In this document: positions 30,474 through 40,331 of the stretch, piece by piece | Position numbering within the stretch: the stretch's first letter is position 1 | How the letters are laid out: each line of letters opens with the position of its first letter | Source: Endomicrobium sp. | GTDB taxonomy: Bacteria > Elusimicrobiota > Endomicrobiia > Endomicrobiales > Endomicrobiaceae | Reading direction: 5' to 3' | DNA length: 64,000 nucleotides | Assembly: GCA_031290155.1 (NCBI GenBank) | Contig: JAITOB010000001.1 | Location: 37,361-101,360 of the forward strand | The notes under the pieces: model-generated | The model's database searches: none | Told to the model about the DNA's origin: nothing | Seen by the model: the letters and a program-made list of their open reading frames with translations, nothing else | Position numbers and translations under genes: made by a program

Positions 30474-30780
30474 GAAAAGAAGATACAAACTCAACATTGT
30501 ATCTCTGGGGTAGCTCCATCATATTTGTAAAGTCTATGATTAGAGTGGCTTATTCTGTCCATTTTGTAAACGACAACCTTCTTAATAATGCCATTTTACA
30601 AGCTCTTGAAAATGGGGGAGAAGGAGAGGTCTGTGTTCTTGTCGGAATATTCCTTGCCCTACTCTTTATAATTGCTCCCTTTTCAGTTCGTACTTGTAAA
30701 AAAGTTGGCTTTCAATGCTGATACTGTCCTTTCTGTCTACTGATTGTCTTGCGTAAATAGCGTCTATTCTATTTGCCCAT
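30474..30780 (-). pseudogene. Large serine recombinase, N-terminal fragment (TnpX/ICE type)
   Basis: On the minus strand, from ATG 30780 behind AAAGGAGCTGATT, the translation gives 'NRIDAIYARQSVDRKDSISI' (with one base change after the start codon). This is the catalytic-serine region of Tn4451/ICE-type site-specific recombinases. Collinear fragments follow in other frames: 'GKEYSDKNTD', 'IIKKVVVYKMDRIS' and 'IIDFTNMMELPQRYNVEFVS'. All match this family's catalytic domain. The match ends abruptly at about 30474, leaving out the large DNA-binding C-terminal part. Within about 300 bp there are at least three frameshifts. The overlapping forward ORF 30497-30721 is a shadow. Confidence 0.8.
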
Positions 30781-31023
30781 AATCAGCTCCTTTTCATATG
30801 TAAAACAATAGCCAACCTATACCATTTATGGCTCCCTATAAAAAGAATGTCGCCTACTTGTGCGATTTGCTGAACACATCAAAATTGGCGTGTTTTATTT
30901 CCACATATGGGAAATGCCTACTCAAGTTCAATCATTATCAATCACCTATTTCAATAATATATTTGCTACTTTGTTTGTTCTATTGGCTGGTCAATTCCAT
31001 AGAAAATACGGTGAGTGAAGACA
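30781..31023. other. Non-coding gap within the foreign segment
   Basis: No supported gene. The minus strand holds the leader and ribosome binding site of the recombinase remnant near 30785-30795. The forward ORF 30828-31043 shows no recognisable family and I treat it as chance. Confidence 0.4.
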
Positions 31024-32226
31024 CTAATTCCTATCATTATTAATGCCGCCAGATAAAAACGGAAGATATGTACTACTTCCTGTCTTTTCAAAAACAATAC
31101 CATAAATGAACTGCCCGAGAGGATTTGTACACATAGCAACGCATATAAAGCATGAAATTACTTTCCCAATTAAATCTTTGGGCGTTAAAATTTGCAGATA
31201 AGTTATCATTTGAATTTGAAATAATGTTGATAATGCCAACAATAGGCTGCACCCGATTAGTAAAATAATGTAGATCGTCATTGGTTCTCGAAGTAGTTGT
31301 AGCGCAATTCCTCCTAAAAGTATGGACAGCGCGCATACAATTAAAAGAAACAACCCTATCTTTGATTTTAGTTTCTTTGATAATACTTCTCGAGTAAACC
31401 GCCTAATTAGCGCCAGCAGCGATTACGCCTTGTGCGTATCCGTATAACCGATTGGCGGTATCTAGATTAAACCCCAAATGTTGCGTAATTAAAACTGGAA
31501 CTCCAATTAACATCAAAGAAGTCAAAAATAAATTAATAGAAGCATATATTAAAGACACCTTCCACAGAACAAGCCGCTCCTTAAACATAAAGCTAAAACT
31601 TTCTTTAAGGTCGTTAAACCTGTAATGAATATATTTCCTTTTGTTTGCTTTTTTCAAATGGAATATGGATGAATATTTCCAGTATTGCAGACGCGAAAAA
31701 GCAGCCAATACTTACATATAGAATAGGCGCTAATCCGACAATAGAAAATAAAATACCGCCGATTACTGGCCCAACCATACTGGCAAAGAGCTGATCAAAT
31801 TAATAACTGAATTTCCTTGCATTATATGTTCTGTTTCTACCAAAGCAGGAACGCTGGCCTGAACTGCTGGTTGATAAGCACCTTGATACCCATATAAAAT
31901 AATCATTGTGATTGCCATAAAGTGAAACAATGTCTATTTTTCCCACCAGCAAATAAAATAGGAAGATTAGTACGCCGTACTAAAATCCAGAATAACCATT
32001 ATGTTCCTCTTATTAACACGGTCGCAATTATTCATCCTATCGGGAATAGTAAAATCATAGGAATAAAAGAACATGCCAAAATTGTCCCAAATAAAAAAGA
32101 CGACCCTGTTTGGTTTAGTAAGTAAAGCGGGAGAACATACCTTAATATCTGATTTCCAAATAAAGAAATAATCTGGCCTACTGTTACAAGTAAAAAATCT
32201 TTCGAGAATATCGCTTTCCTATACAT
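31024..32226 (-). pseudogene. MFS efflux transporter pseudogene
   Basis: Major facilitator superfamily drug-efflux type transporter. The start 'MYRKAIFSKDFLLVTVGQII' and 'LFGNQILRYVLPLYLL' (ORF 32032-32226) form a typical first helix. The middle ('VGPVIGGILFSIVGLAPILY' and 'KKRKYIHYRFNDLKESFSFM'-like pieces) and the last helices ('ILTPKDLIGKVISCFICVAM', 'PLGQFIYGIVFE') follow in order. The original length would be about 400 residues with 12 helices. Several frameshifts break it. The sequence style resembles Bacillota (Clostridia) efflux pumps, and the neighbouring MarR regulator fits that origin. Confidence 0.8.
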
Positions 32227-32239
32227 AGTTATTAATTCT

Positions 32240-32600
32240 CCTTTTAGGTAATAGAAATATTAACATCTGCTAAAAATTCATTTGTACGTTCTTATCACAT
32301 TCTTGCAGTGGGGTTAATTGTAATATCAAGTGCACGTTTATTCCGTTCGTTGGTATGGTGCAAGGTAATTGTTTTTTTTCTTATCTGTTTCGCGCTTTTG
32401 CTTTGTGGTTTCCAACTTCCACGCAATATTATTGATCGTCGCCTTTCCATCCGACAGATGGATAATACCATCATTTGACGGACAGATAAATCTCTCAAAT
32501 ATTTATCGCAGTGCATTTGTAGCAGAAAGCAAAGTCGCAAGAGTCTGTTGTGAAAATAAATCATATATAAAAGAAACACAGGCATAAGAATCTACGGTTT
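32240..32600 (-). pseudogene. Unidentified coding remnant in the foreign segment
   Basis: Minus-strand frames contain stretches such as 'SDGKATINNIAWKLETTKQK' followed, in a neighbouring frame, by 'TITLHHTNERNKRALDITIN'. The switch between frames at an A-run suggests a frameshifted protein. I do not recognise the family. The position between the MFS and MarR remnants, on the same strand, suggests the segment was acquired as a unit. Confidence 0.35.
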
Positions 32601-32804
32601 GTTCTGTGGTGATATATTAAATTCTCTCCGCAAAACTTATGATTTTGCTTCTTTAGAAACATATTTACCGTATCATTATTTTGTTTCCTTGTCAACAAAT
32701 AATGACAATAAAAATGCAGCCTGTTCTCAATAGAGTTGGGCTGCTTGTGGTTTCATTTTCATTATTCAAATTTATTCCGACTAAATATCTCCCAGCTTCT
32801 TTAT

Positions 32805-33238
32805 TTATGCATCCAAATGCCTGCTATACTTTTCTATGAAGCTAAGCATGCTGTCAAATTGTTCCTCGGTTACCTGCTAAACGCGGCTTTATCCCGCGCT
32901 TGAAATTCTTTGCGCAGTTCCTCATGGACTTTGTTAATTACTTTCCCTTGCAGTAAGCTTAAAATAGATTTCTTTCTTGTTATCCGGCTTCCGGTAGCTT
33001 TCAATAATGCCTTTTTTATGAGCTCCTTAGCTATTTTACTTATGGCCCCGTTAGTCATATAAAAAAATCCCGCAAGTTTTGTAACGTTAAAATCTACATT
33101 TCTTCCAATGTATTCGATGCAATGTACTTCAGAAGACTTATAACCCTTAAGGCTCTCTTCCATCTTAAACTTATTAAGCCAAACCATCTTGTTCAATAAG
33201 TCCCTGGAACCCATTATAACCTGTTCTTCTTTGCTCAT
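32805..33238 (-). pseudogene. MarR-family transcriptional regulator, frameshifted
   Basis: A winged-helix repressor of the MarR family, the usual local regulator of an efflux pump. ATG 33238 with GGGAG upstream is a better start than the GTG at 33253. The helix-turn-helix region reads 'NVTKLAGFFYMTNGAISKIA'. Immediately afterwards the frame slips in an A-run: the expected wing 'GIIESYRKPDNKKEIYFKLT' is in another frame. The original frame then returns ('VINKVHEELRKEFQARDKAA'), and the C-terminus 'VTEEQFDSMLSFIEKYSRHL' again lies in a different frame, ending at 32805. Three lesions abolish the protein. Confidence 0.8.
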
Positions 33239-33381
33239 AGTCTGTTCTCCCACTCGTTGGCTATTAACGATATTATATTAAATTTTTGTTTCTATTTCAA
33301 CAATACTAAAATAATTATTTTAGAAATTGAGCTATATGTGAAAAAAGAGCCGAAAGCGTTTAAGCATTCAGTAAACAAACG

Positions 33382-33840
33382 CTAATTATCATTTGATAAT
33401 AATTGATTAAATAAACCATCTACTAAACGGCAAGTATGATCTTCTGCCCGACGCTTCTCCTTAATTGTCAGAATACCGTCAAGCGTTGTCCGTGGTAATC
33501 TTTAACCACCCAAATAGCAACCGCAATATCGCTTTTCACCGTCTCGTCAATTATCTCGCCGCAAACGACAAGCACATGGGTGCGGCATATTCCTGTGCTG
33601 ACATTTCATTTGACGGCCCGGTTTTTACATCATCTGGCTTGGTTGGCTCATTTTTCACTGGTGTGTTTACAGCCTTTTACTTTTTGGCACGAAAAATGCC
33701 ATTGCTTTTCAGCAGGCCATCTTTAAAGGCTTTTATCTCTTTTTGCGCTAACAGCAAAACGCTGCCTTTTATTCCTGCTGTTAGGCGGCACTTATATTTG
33801 TAGTATGGCTCTCTGTTTTCGGTTTTATTTTGCGTAGTAC
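33382..33840 (-). pseudogene. Unidentified GC-richer remnant at the right end of the foreign segment
   Basis: The minus strand shows coding-like pieces in more than one frame: 'LLAQKEIKAFKDGLLKSNGI', 'AVNTPVKNEPTKPDDVKTGP' and 'DGILTIKEKRRAEDHTCRLV', the last ending at a stop at 33382. Base composition here is visibly less AT-rich than the flanking genes, in keeping with foreign origin. I cannot name the family. The forward ORF 33465-33803 runs across the same bases and looks like a shadow. Confidence 0.35.
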
Positions 33841-33898
33841 AAGGAAATAATATTAAGAGAATACAAAAAAATTTTTAATTAAGAATTAATAAGTTAGA

Positions 33899-36021
33899 TT
33901 AAAAACCTTCTTTCCCTATGCTTAAATCATATCTTTCGTAATTTGAAATAATCTGATTGTAACATTGTTTAGGAGCAGTTCCTTTTTCAAACACTTCCAA
34001 AAATGCGTCTGGTGTTTTACTTAAAGCCAGAAGTCCCGTACGAGGATCAATTAAAGCCCATTCAATATTTTCCGGCTGTATAAAATCCAGTACCGGTTTA
34101 CCGTCAAGAGCCTCTTTCATAAATTGTGTCCATATTGGGCATGCAATTACGCCTCCTGTAGCTCTATCGCCAAGTGATATTGACCGATTGTCATAGCCTA
34201 CCCATACTCCTGCAACAAGCTGAGGAGTATATCCTATAAACCATGCGTCGCTTGAATCGTTTGTAGTTCCGGTTTTTCCTGCGCATGGTCTTCCCAAATT
34301 TTTTGCATGCCATCCGCTGCCTTTTTCTATAACGGCTTTAAGCATATTAGTTATAATAAAACAGCTCTGCGGAGAAAGAACTTCTTCCTGTTGAGGAATA
34401 TTTTGTTCTAAAATTTTCCCATCTTTATCAGTTATTTTTGTTATAATATAGGGTGTAGTTTTAATGCCGCCTGAAGCGAATGCTGCGAAAGCTGAAACCA
34501 TTTCCTGCAGGGTTACGTCGCTTGATCCTAAAGCAAGAGAAAGAGAATTTGTAAGCGGCGTTGTTATGCCTAAATTTTTTGCAGCCTGTATAACTTTTGT
34601 TGGAGTTACGCGCAGAATTGTTTCAACAGCACATATATTTATAGATAAGGCAAGTGCTGTTCTTAACGTTACACGGCCTCTGTATTTTCTACCATGGTTT
34701 ATTGGAGCCCAAATTTTATTTGTGTCAGCTAAATCTTTTTCAGGGATTTTTTCTGCTATAATCTCAAGTGTAGTTATATCTCTTGAAATCAATTCCCATG
34801 AATTTCCTTTATAGACAAAAACCATAGGTTCGTCGTTAAGAATAGTTGCAGGCGTAAGTCCTGCTTCAATTGCTGCAAGATATACAAAGGGTTTAAAAGA
34901 AGACCCGGGCTGGCGTTTTGCCTGAACTGCCCTGTTAAACTGAGATTCTTTGAAACTGCGTCCGCCGACCATAGCTCTTATTGCTCCGTTTTTTGGATCT
35001 ATAGCTATCAGCGCGCCCTGCACTTTTACAGGCCCTTGTTTTGCTATTTCAAAAGTTTTAAATTTATTTTCATCAAACTTTGTAAGTGCTTCTTCAATTG
35101 CTTTTTCAGCGGCTGTTTGTGCCTGCATATCTAGAGTAGTATAAATTGAAAGTCCTGATTTAAATAAAGCGTTTGTTCCATATTTAGGCTCAAGCATTAT
35201 TCTTAAAAAATCTAGAAAATAATGCCCCGTATTTTCTTTTAACCCTTTCTCTTTTACAGGCAAAGGAACCTCAAGCGCTTCTTTTTCTTGTTCTTTTGTA
35301 ATATAACCCAATTCTCTCATTCTCAGTAAAACAAGGTTTCTTCTCGCAAGAGCTTCCTTTGAATTTTTAAAAGGATTGTAATAGTTAGGAGATTTTGGTA
35401 TAGCGGCAAGCATTGCGCATTCCGCAAGGTTTATATTCTGAACATTTTTATTAAAATATATAGCCGCCGCGACTTGAACTCCGTGTGCTCCGCTTCCAAA
35501 ATATATTTGATTTATATAAAACTGCAAAATCTCGTCTTTTGAATAATTTTTTTCAAGCTGTATAGCTAATAACGCTTCTTTAATTTTTCTAATTAATGTT
35601 TTTTTGCGGGTCAAAAATATAGTTTTTGCCAACTGTTGCGTTATTGTTGATCCGCCTTCTGCAATTTTTCCCTTTAAAAGCATTTTTGAAGTGGCGCGTA
35701 TAATTCCTTTAGTGGAAATTCCCCAATGTTTAAAAAAATCGTTATCTTCAATAGCTATAAAAGCGTTTTGAAGGTTAACCGGTATTTCATTAATAGATAC
35801 AAGAACACGTCTTTCAGTAAAAAGTTCAGATATCAAATTATTGTCTTTATCGTAAATTTTAGTAGATAGATTAGGGGTGTAGCTGCCAAGTTGTTGTATA
35901 GACGGCAGACTATCTATAAAATTTGCGGTAATTTTTCCGATTAGAATTATTGATAAGGCAATTATAACAGCAGGAGTACATAATTTTAAAAGAGATTTTT
36001 TTTTTGATTTAGTTTGTTCAT
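33899..36021 (-). CDS. pbp1A: Penicillin-binding protein 1A (glycosyltransferase/transpeptidase)
   Basis: Bifunctional peptidoglycan synthase anchored in the inner membrane. After a TM helix ('CTPAVIIALSIILIGKIT') comes the GT51 domain with 'EDNDFFKHWG' and 'EGGSTITQQLAKT'. The transpeptidase follows with SxxK 'SSFK' (about 410 in the ORF), SxN 'SIN' and 'KTGTTND' (about 618). All key residues are present. The ORF track extends to 36130, giving a 44-residue leader without a plausible start. The best ATG (36021, MNKLNQ...) is out of frame by one base because of an A(10) run (35996-36005); an A(11) run would restore 'MNKLNQKKKSLLKL'. The gene may therefore rely on slippage, or have just lost its start. 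Confidence 0.85.
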
Positions 36022-36189
36022 ATCTTATGTGATTATATTTTAAAATGTTAATTATGTCAAAAACGTTATAGATAAAATGAGTTTTGTGGCAAATATAAAA
36101 GTTGTATATGTTTTTGCCTAAATAAATCAATTTTGATAACGTTAAATTTGATTATTTAATATTAGGAAAATTTACTGTGTGAATAAAAA

Positions 36190-37494
36190 ATGTTATTATT
36201 TATCGTAATAACAAGTGTTTTTTATAGCCGGGTTTATTTCAAGGGGGAGGCAAAAACTGTGAAATATGAAAATGGTCTTACGTTGGTTTTAAAAAATGAT
36301 AAAAATAGTTTAGTGGCATCTGTAGTTGTTTTTGTTAGAACGGGTTCTGTTGACGAGAAGCCTTCTCAAGCTGGATTGTCGCACTTTTTAGAACATTTAA
36401 TGTTTAAAGGCAGTAAAAACTATCCTGGTGATCTAATGAGCAGAAATGTTGAAAATATTGGCGGATATATAAATGCCGCTACAGTTAAAGAATACACTAT
36501 GTACTATATAAGTATTCAAAAAGACGGAGTAGAAGAATGTATAAAAATGCTTGCCGATACTATGCAAAATCCGCTTTTTCCTCAAGATGAAGTTGATAGA
36601 GAAAGGAAAGTTGTTATTGAAGAAATTCAAAGATATTTTGATAATCCCGGCAATGTTCTTTATGGAAAATTTAATGAAACTATCTATACAAAAAGCGCAT
36701 TAAAAAACAGTGTTATAGGCAAATCTCAGGTTATTGCGAGTGTTTCTTGCAGAGAAATATACGATTACTACAAAACTCATTATGTGCCTGGCAATATGGT
36801 GGTAGTTGTGTCCGGAAATTTTAATGAGACAAGGGTGAAAAAACTTATAGGCGAAACTTTCGGGCAATTTATCAAACGGCCTGTGCCTCCAGAACCGCTG
36901 CTCGTTGAAGATATACATGACGGGAAAGACATAGTAGAATATGAGAACGTTGAAATAGGATATATGCTTACCGGATTTCTTGGACCAGATTTAAACGGAG
37001 AAGATATATATGTAGCAAATTTGGCTGCAGATGTTTTAGGGGGAGGAAAAAGTTCAAGACTTTACAGATATCTGTACGAAGAAAAACATCTTGTATTTTC
37101 TATAGGTTCTTCTTTTATGGCTGAAAAAGGAACAGGAAATGTTTATATTATGTCTGTTTTCAATCCTCAAAATATGAAAAAGATAAAGGATGAAATCAAA
37201 AATCAAATTCAAAATATTACTGATAATGGTATTACGCAGGAAGAGTTAAATAGAGCGAAGCTTTCATTAAAGACAAGTTTTAACTTTTCTCTTGAAACAT
37301 CTATCGACATTGCGGAAAATCTTGGATATTGGTATTTAATGGGCAATCCTGCTTTTGCAGCAGAATATATGCGGAAATTAGATAAAATGACAGCTGGAGA
37401 CGTAAACAATTTTTTTAAAAAATATTATTTGTCTAAAATAGTTTCTAATGTAGCATTGCTGCCTAAATCAGTCGTTTCTGGAATAAATGAATGA
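36190..37494 (+). CDS. M16 zinc metallopeptidase (active subunit)
   Basis: Processing-type peptidase of the pitrilysin/MPP family, 434 residues. An N-terminal hydrophobic stretch (MLLFIVITSVFYSRVYF) could be a signal peptide or anchor. The inverted zinc motif HxxEH is present as 'HFLEH' (about 64-68), with the third ligand in 'VVIEEIQR' about 75 residues later. A second M16 domain with 'GGGKSSRLYRYLYEEKHLVF' follows. It is paired with a catalytically silent paralogue 80 nt downstream, an arrangement seen for two-subunit M16 enzymes. The gene is divergent from pbp1A with a 59-bp gap. The target is unknown; export suggests periplasmic peptides or proteins. Confidence 0.88.
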   Translation: MLLFIVITSVFYSRVYFKGEAKTVKYENGLTLVLKNDKNSLVASVVVFVRTGSVDEKPSQAGLSHFLEHLMFKGSKNYPGDLMSRNVENIGGYINAATVKEYTMYYISIQKDGVEECIKMLADTMQNPLFPQDEVDRERKVVIEEIQRYFDNPGNVLYGKFNETIYTKSALKNSVIGKSQVIASVSCREIYDYYKTHYVPGNMVVVVSGNFNETRVKKLIGETFGQFIKRPVPPEPLLVEDIHDGKDIVEYENVEIGYMLTGFLGPDLNGEDIYVANLAADVLGGGKSSRLYRYLYEEKHLVFSIGSSFMAEKGTGNVYIMSVFNPQNMKKIKDEIKNQIQNITDNGITQEELNRAKLSLKTSFNFSLETSIDIAENLGYWYLMGNPAFAAEYMRKLDKMTAGDVNNFFKKYYLSKIVSNVALLPKSVVSGINE

Positions 37495-37574
37495 AAGGAA
37501 GATATATTATACTAATTTTATTTTAGATTGTATTTATACAAAGTGCGTTTGTACAAGTTGTATTTGGAGGAGAA

Positions 37575-38801
37575 ATGGAAAGTTTTACACTTAAAAATAA
37601 TGTTAAAGTTATATTCAATAAAACTAACGGAGTTAATGTTGTTGCGTTAAAAGTACTCACGCCTGTTTCAGTTATAAATGAAGCTTCAAATAATGCAGGG
37701 ATATCATATATTACTTCAAAACTTATGGAGCAGTCCACGAAAAAACGTTCAAATGAAATTCTTGCAAATGACATAGAAAATATAGGAGCAGAATTATATA
37801 ACGACACAGATTATGATATGTCTGGGCTTAGTATGACTTTTCTTTCCGAGTATTTTGATAAAGCTGCTGAGATTCTTTCTGATGTAGTATTAAATCCCGC
37901 TTTCAGCGACAAAGAATTATCTTTTGAAAAGCAAAATATTATAGTGGCGCTCAATTCGCGCAAAGATAGCATAGGAAATACTGCTTATGATGAATTTATA
38001 AAATCATTTTACCGTAAAATGTCTTATGCCGCGCCTGTTTTGGGCGCTAATGAAACCGTTCAAAAAATAAGCCGGGAAAATTTAGAGCAATGGCATAAGT
38101 ATTCTTATAACGCTTCAAATATTTTAATTTCAGTTGCAGGAAATATAGATAAAAAGGTTGTAAAAGAGTCTTTAGAAAAATATTTTTCTTTAATTCCAGA
38201 CGGAATAAAATTTGAAAAACCTGTTTTTAATATAAAACATTCCGAACCGATTAAAAAAGAAATAAAGGGAAAATTTAATCAGGCATACATATATCTAGCT
38301 TTTCCTGCTCCTGATGTTTCCGATACAGATTTCGTTTCAATAAAAGTTGCAAATGCCGTTTTAGGCGGAAGAATGACCAGCAGATTATTTGTTGAGTTAA
38401 GAGAAAAACTTGGTCTTGCCTATGAAGTAGGCGCTGTGTATCCTTCAAGAAGAGAAATGAGTTATTTTGCAATTTATATAGGGCTTGATAAAAAAAATAT
38501 TAATTTAACATTAAAAAAAATAGATGAAATTTTAAAAAATTTTTGTACTGTAAAAATTTCAGAACAAGAATTGAAAGATACTAAAACATATATGAATGGT
38601 CTTTATATTATGGACAGACAGACTGTAAACAAGCAGTCTTATTATTGCGGATGGCGGGAAATTGTCGGACAAGGTTATGAATATGATGCTGAATATCTTC
38701 AAGATACAGATAAAGTTTCAACAACAAATATTTTAGATGCAGCTAATAAAATATTTTCCAGATATCCTGTAACCATAATTATTAATCCCGATTTAAAATA
38801 A
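37575..38801 (+). CDS. M16 peptidase-like protein lacking the zinc motif
   Basis: A 408-residue M16 family member with no signal peptide at the chosen start (ATG 37575, behind ggaggag). Where the active subunit has HFLEH this protein reads 'YITSKLMEQ', so zinc cannot be bound and it is presumably non-catalytic. The second domain keeps the conserved Arg/Tyr region ('SRLFVELREKLGLAYEVGA') that contacts substrate in M16 heterodimers. With the upstream gene it probably forms a heterodimer like MPP alpha/beta. One subunit would be exported and the other not according to the visible N-termini. The 80-nt spacer reads 'LFYIQSAFVQVVFGGE' in a forward frame, so the original start may lie upstream and include a signal peptide. 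Confidence 0.83.
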   Translation: MESFTLKNNVKVIFNKTNGVNVVALKVLTPVSVINEASNNAGISYITSKLMEQSTKKRSNEILANDIENIGAELYNDTDYDMSGLSMTFLSEYFDKAAEILSDVVLNPAFSDKELSFEKQNIIVALNSRKDSIGNTAYDEFIKSFYRKMSYAAPVLGANETVQKISRENLEQWHKYSYNASNILISVAGNIDKKVVKESLEKYFSLIPDGIKFEKPVFNIKHSEPIKKEIKGKFNQAYIYLAFPAPDVSDTDFVSIKVANAVLGGRMTSRLFVELREKLGLAYEVGAVYPSRREMSYFAIYIGLDKKNINLTLKKIDEILKNFCTVKISEQELKDTKTYMNGLYIMDRQTVNKQSYYCGWREIVGQGYEYDAEYLQDTDKVSTTNILDAANKIFSRYPVTIIINPDLK

Positions 38802-38820
38802 TAACAACGGACGACAGAAA

Positions 38821-40251
38821 TTGAATGAACTTATTAAGAAAATAAATGATTTATCGCAAAACTTTGAAGTGTACGCAGTAGGCGGATTTTCAAGAGATAT
38901 TCTTTTAAAACGCAGGTATAATGATATTGATTTGGCTGTTAATAAAGACGTTCTAAACTACTCTAAAAAAATTGCATATGCATTAAAATCAAAGCTCATC
39001 GCTTTAGATGATGTAAACAAAACTTATAGAATAATACTTAAAAATAATATTTTTGCAAATATAGATATTTCTCCTTTTCATGGGAAAACTATAGAAGAAG
39101 ATTTGCAAAACAGGGATTTTACTTTTAATGCTGTAGCTTTCAGTTTAAAAAAAATTGAAAATTTTAAAAAACATATTATTTTAATTAATAAAAATATTTT
39201 AAAGGATTTAAAATCAAAAACTATAAATACAGTTTCCGCTGAGGCATTTAAAGCAGACCCTTTGAGAATGCTGAGAGCATTCCGCTTTGCAGCAGAATTG
39301 AGTTTTAAACTTTCCCCAAAAACATTACGGCAGACAAAACAAAATGCAAAACTTATATCTAAAGCATCCCCTGAAATAATAAAAAATGAATTCTTTAGAA
39401 CGTTGTCTGCTAAAAATGGCGCAAGATTCATTAAAGAAATGGATAAATGCGGGCTGCTTTCGGAGATTTTTACTGAAATCAAGAAAATGAAGAAAATCTG
39501 CAAAAAACATTATTATCATCCAGGCGGACTGTTTCAGCATTCTTTTGAGACTATGGAATCCGCAGAAAGTATTCTAAATAATTTAAAAAAATATTTTCCT
39601 GAAAATTATGTTGATATTCAGCAACATTTTGGCGATAATAATGTTTTTTCTGAAAATATCACAAGAAGCGGCCTATTAAAATTTACGGCTCTTTTTCACG
39701 ATAATGCAAAACCTGAAACCGCAAAGTTTGAAAAAGGCAAGCTGCACTTTTTTGAACATGAAGAAATAGGCGCTGAAAAAATAAGAAAAATTATGTTTTC
39801 TCTCAGGTTCAGTAAAAAAGACATTGAATTTGTAATGCTGCTAATAAGGCATCATATGCGTCCGTCAACTTTGACAAAAAACAATATAGTGACAAAAAAG
39901 GCTGCATTAAAGTTTTTTAGGGATATTGGTGGCAACACGCCGGATTTACTTATTCTTTCAATGTCAGACTGGCGTTCATATAAAAAACTAAAAATATTTT
40001 CTCAAAAAACATTAAAATTCCAAGAAAAATCCGTAAGGGAGCTTTTGAAGTATTATTATGAATTAAAAAAATCAACGCCTATACCTAAAATTATTGATGG
40101 CAATATAATAATGAAAAGATTTAATTTAAGGCCGGGGCCATTAATAGGAAAGCTTTTAAATTTTGTTCTTGAAGCGCAGCAAGAAGGTAATATTTCTAAC
40201 AGAGAAGATGCTTTAAAAATGATTTTTTTTGAATTAAAGCATATTAAATAA
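38821..40251 (+). CDS. tRNA nucleotidyltransferase/poly(A) polymerase family with HD domain
   Basis: Class II nucleotidyltransferase that adds CCA to tRNA 3' ends or A tails to RNA. The 476 residues start at TTG 38821. The head domain shows 'YAVGGFSRDILL' and the metal-binding 'NDIDLAV' (about 34-40), then 'LQNRDFTFNAVAF' and 'DPLRMLRAFRFAAEL', the family signature. An HD phosphohydrolase domain follows with 'FHDNAKPETA' (about 295) and 'LIRHHMRP'. An HD domain is common in CCA-adding enzymes. If no other copy exists in the genome this would be essential. It is in line with the M16 pair (19-nt gap) and mfd (80-nt gap). Confidence 0.85.
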   Translation: MNELIKKINDLSQNFEVYAVGGFSRDILLKRRYNDIDLAVNKDVLNYSKKIAYALKSKLIALDDVNKTYRIILKNNIFANIDISPFHGKTIEEDLQNRDFTFNAVAFSLKKIENFKKHIILINKNILKDLKSKTINTVSAEAFKADPLRMLRAFRFAAELSFKLSPKTLRQTKQNAKLISKASPEIIKNEFFRTLSAKNGARFIKEMDKCGLLSEIFTEIKKMKKICKKHYYHPGGLFQHSFETMESAESILNNLKKYFPENYVDIQQHFGDNNVFSENITRSGLLKFTALFHDNAKPETAKFEKGKLHFFEHEEIGAEKIRKIMFSLRFSKKDIEFVMLLIRHHMRPSTLTKNNIVTKKAALKFFRDIGGNTPDLLILSMSDWRSYKKLKIFSQKTLKFQEKSVRELLKYYYELKKSTPIPKIIDGNIIMKRFNLRPGPLIGKLLNFVLEAQQEGNISNREDALKMIFFELKHIK

Positions 40252-40331
40252 ATAAGTCATTTTAATTAAAGTTATAATTTTAAGATCGGTTTTTATGTTT
40301 AATTGAGTAAAGCCGGAAGACGGATAAAATA

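Noticed and set aside
30497-30721. 74-codon forward ORF
   Set aside because: It is the antisense reading of the serine recombinase remnant, which matches a known family on the other strand.
33465-33803. 112-codon forward ORF at the edge of the foreign segment
   Set aside because: The minus strand gives more protein-like fragments ending at a natural stop (33382), and this ORF has no recognisable motif or ribosome binding site.
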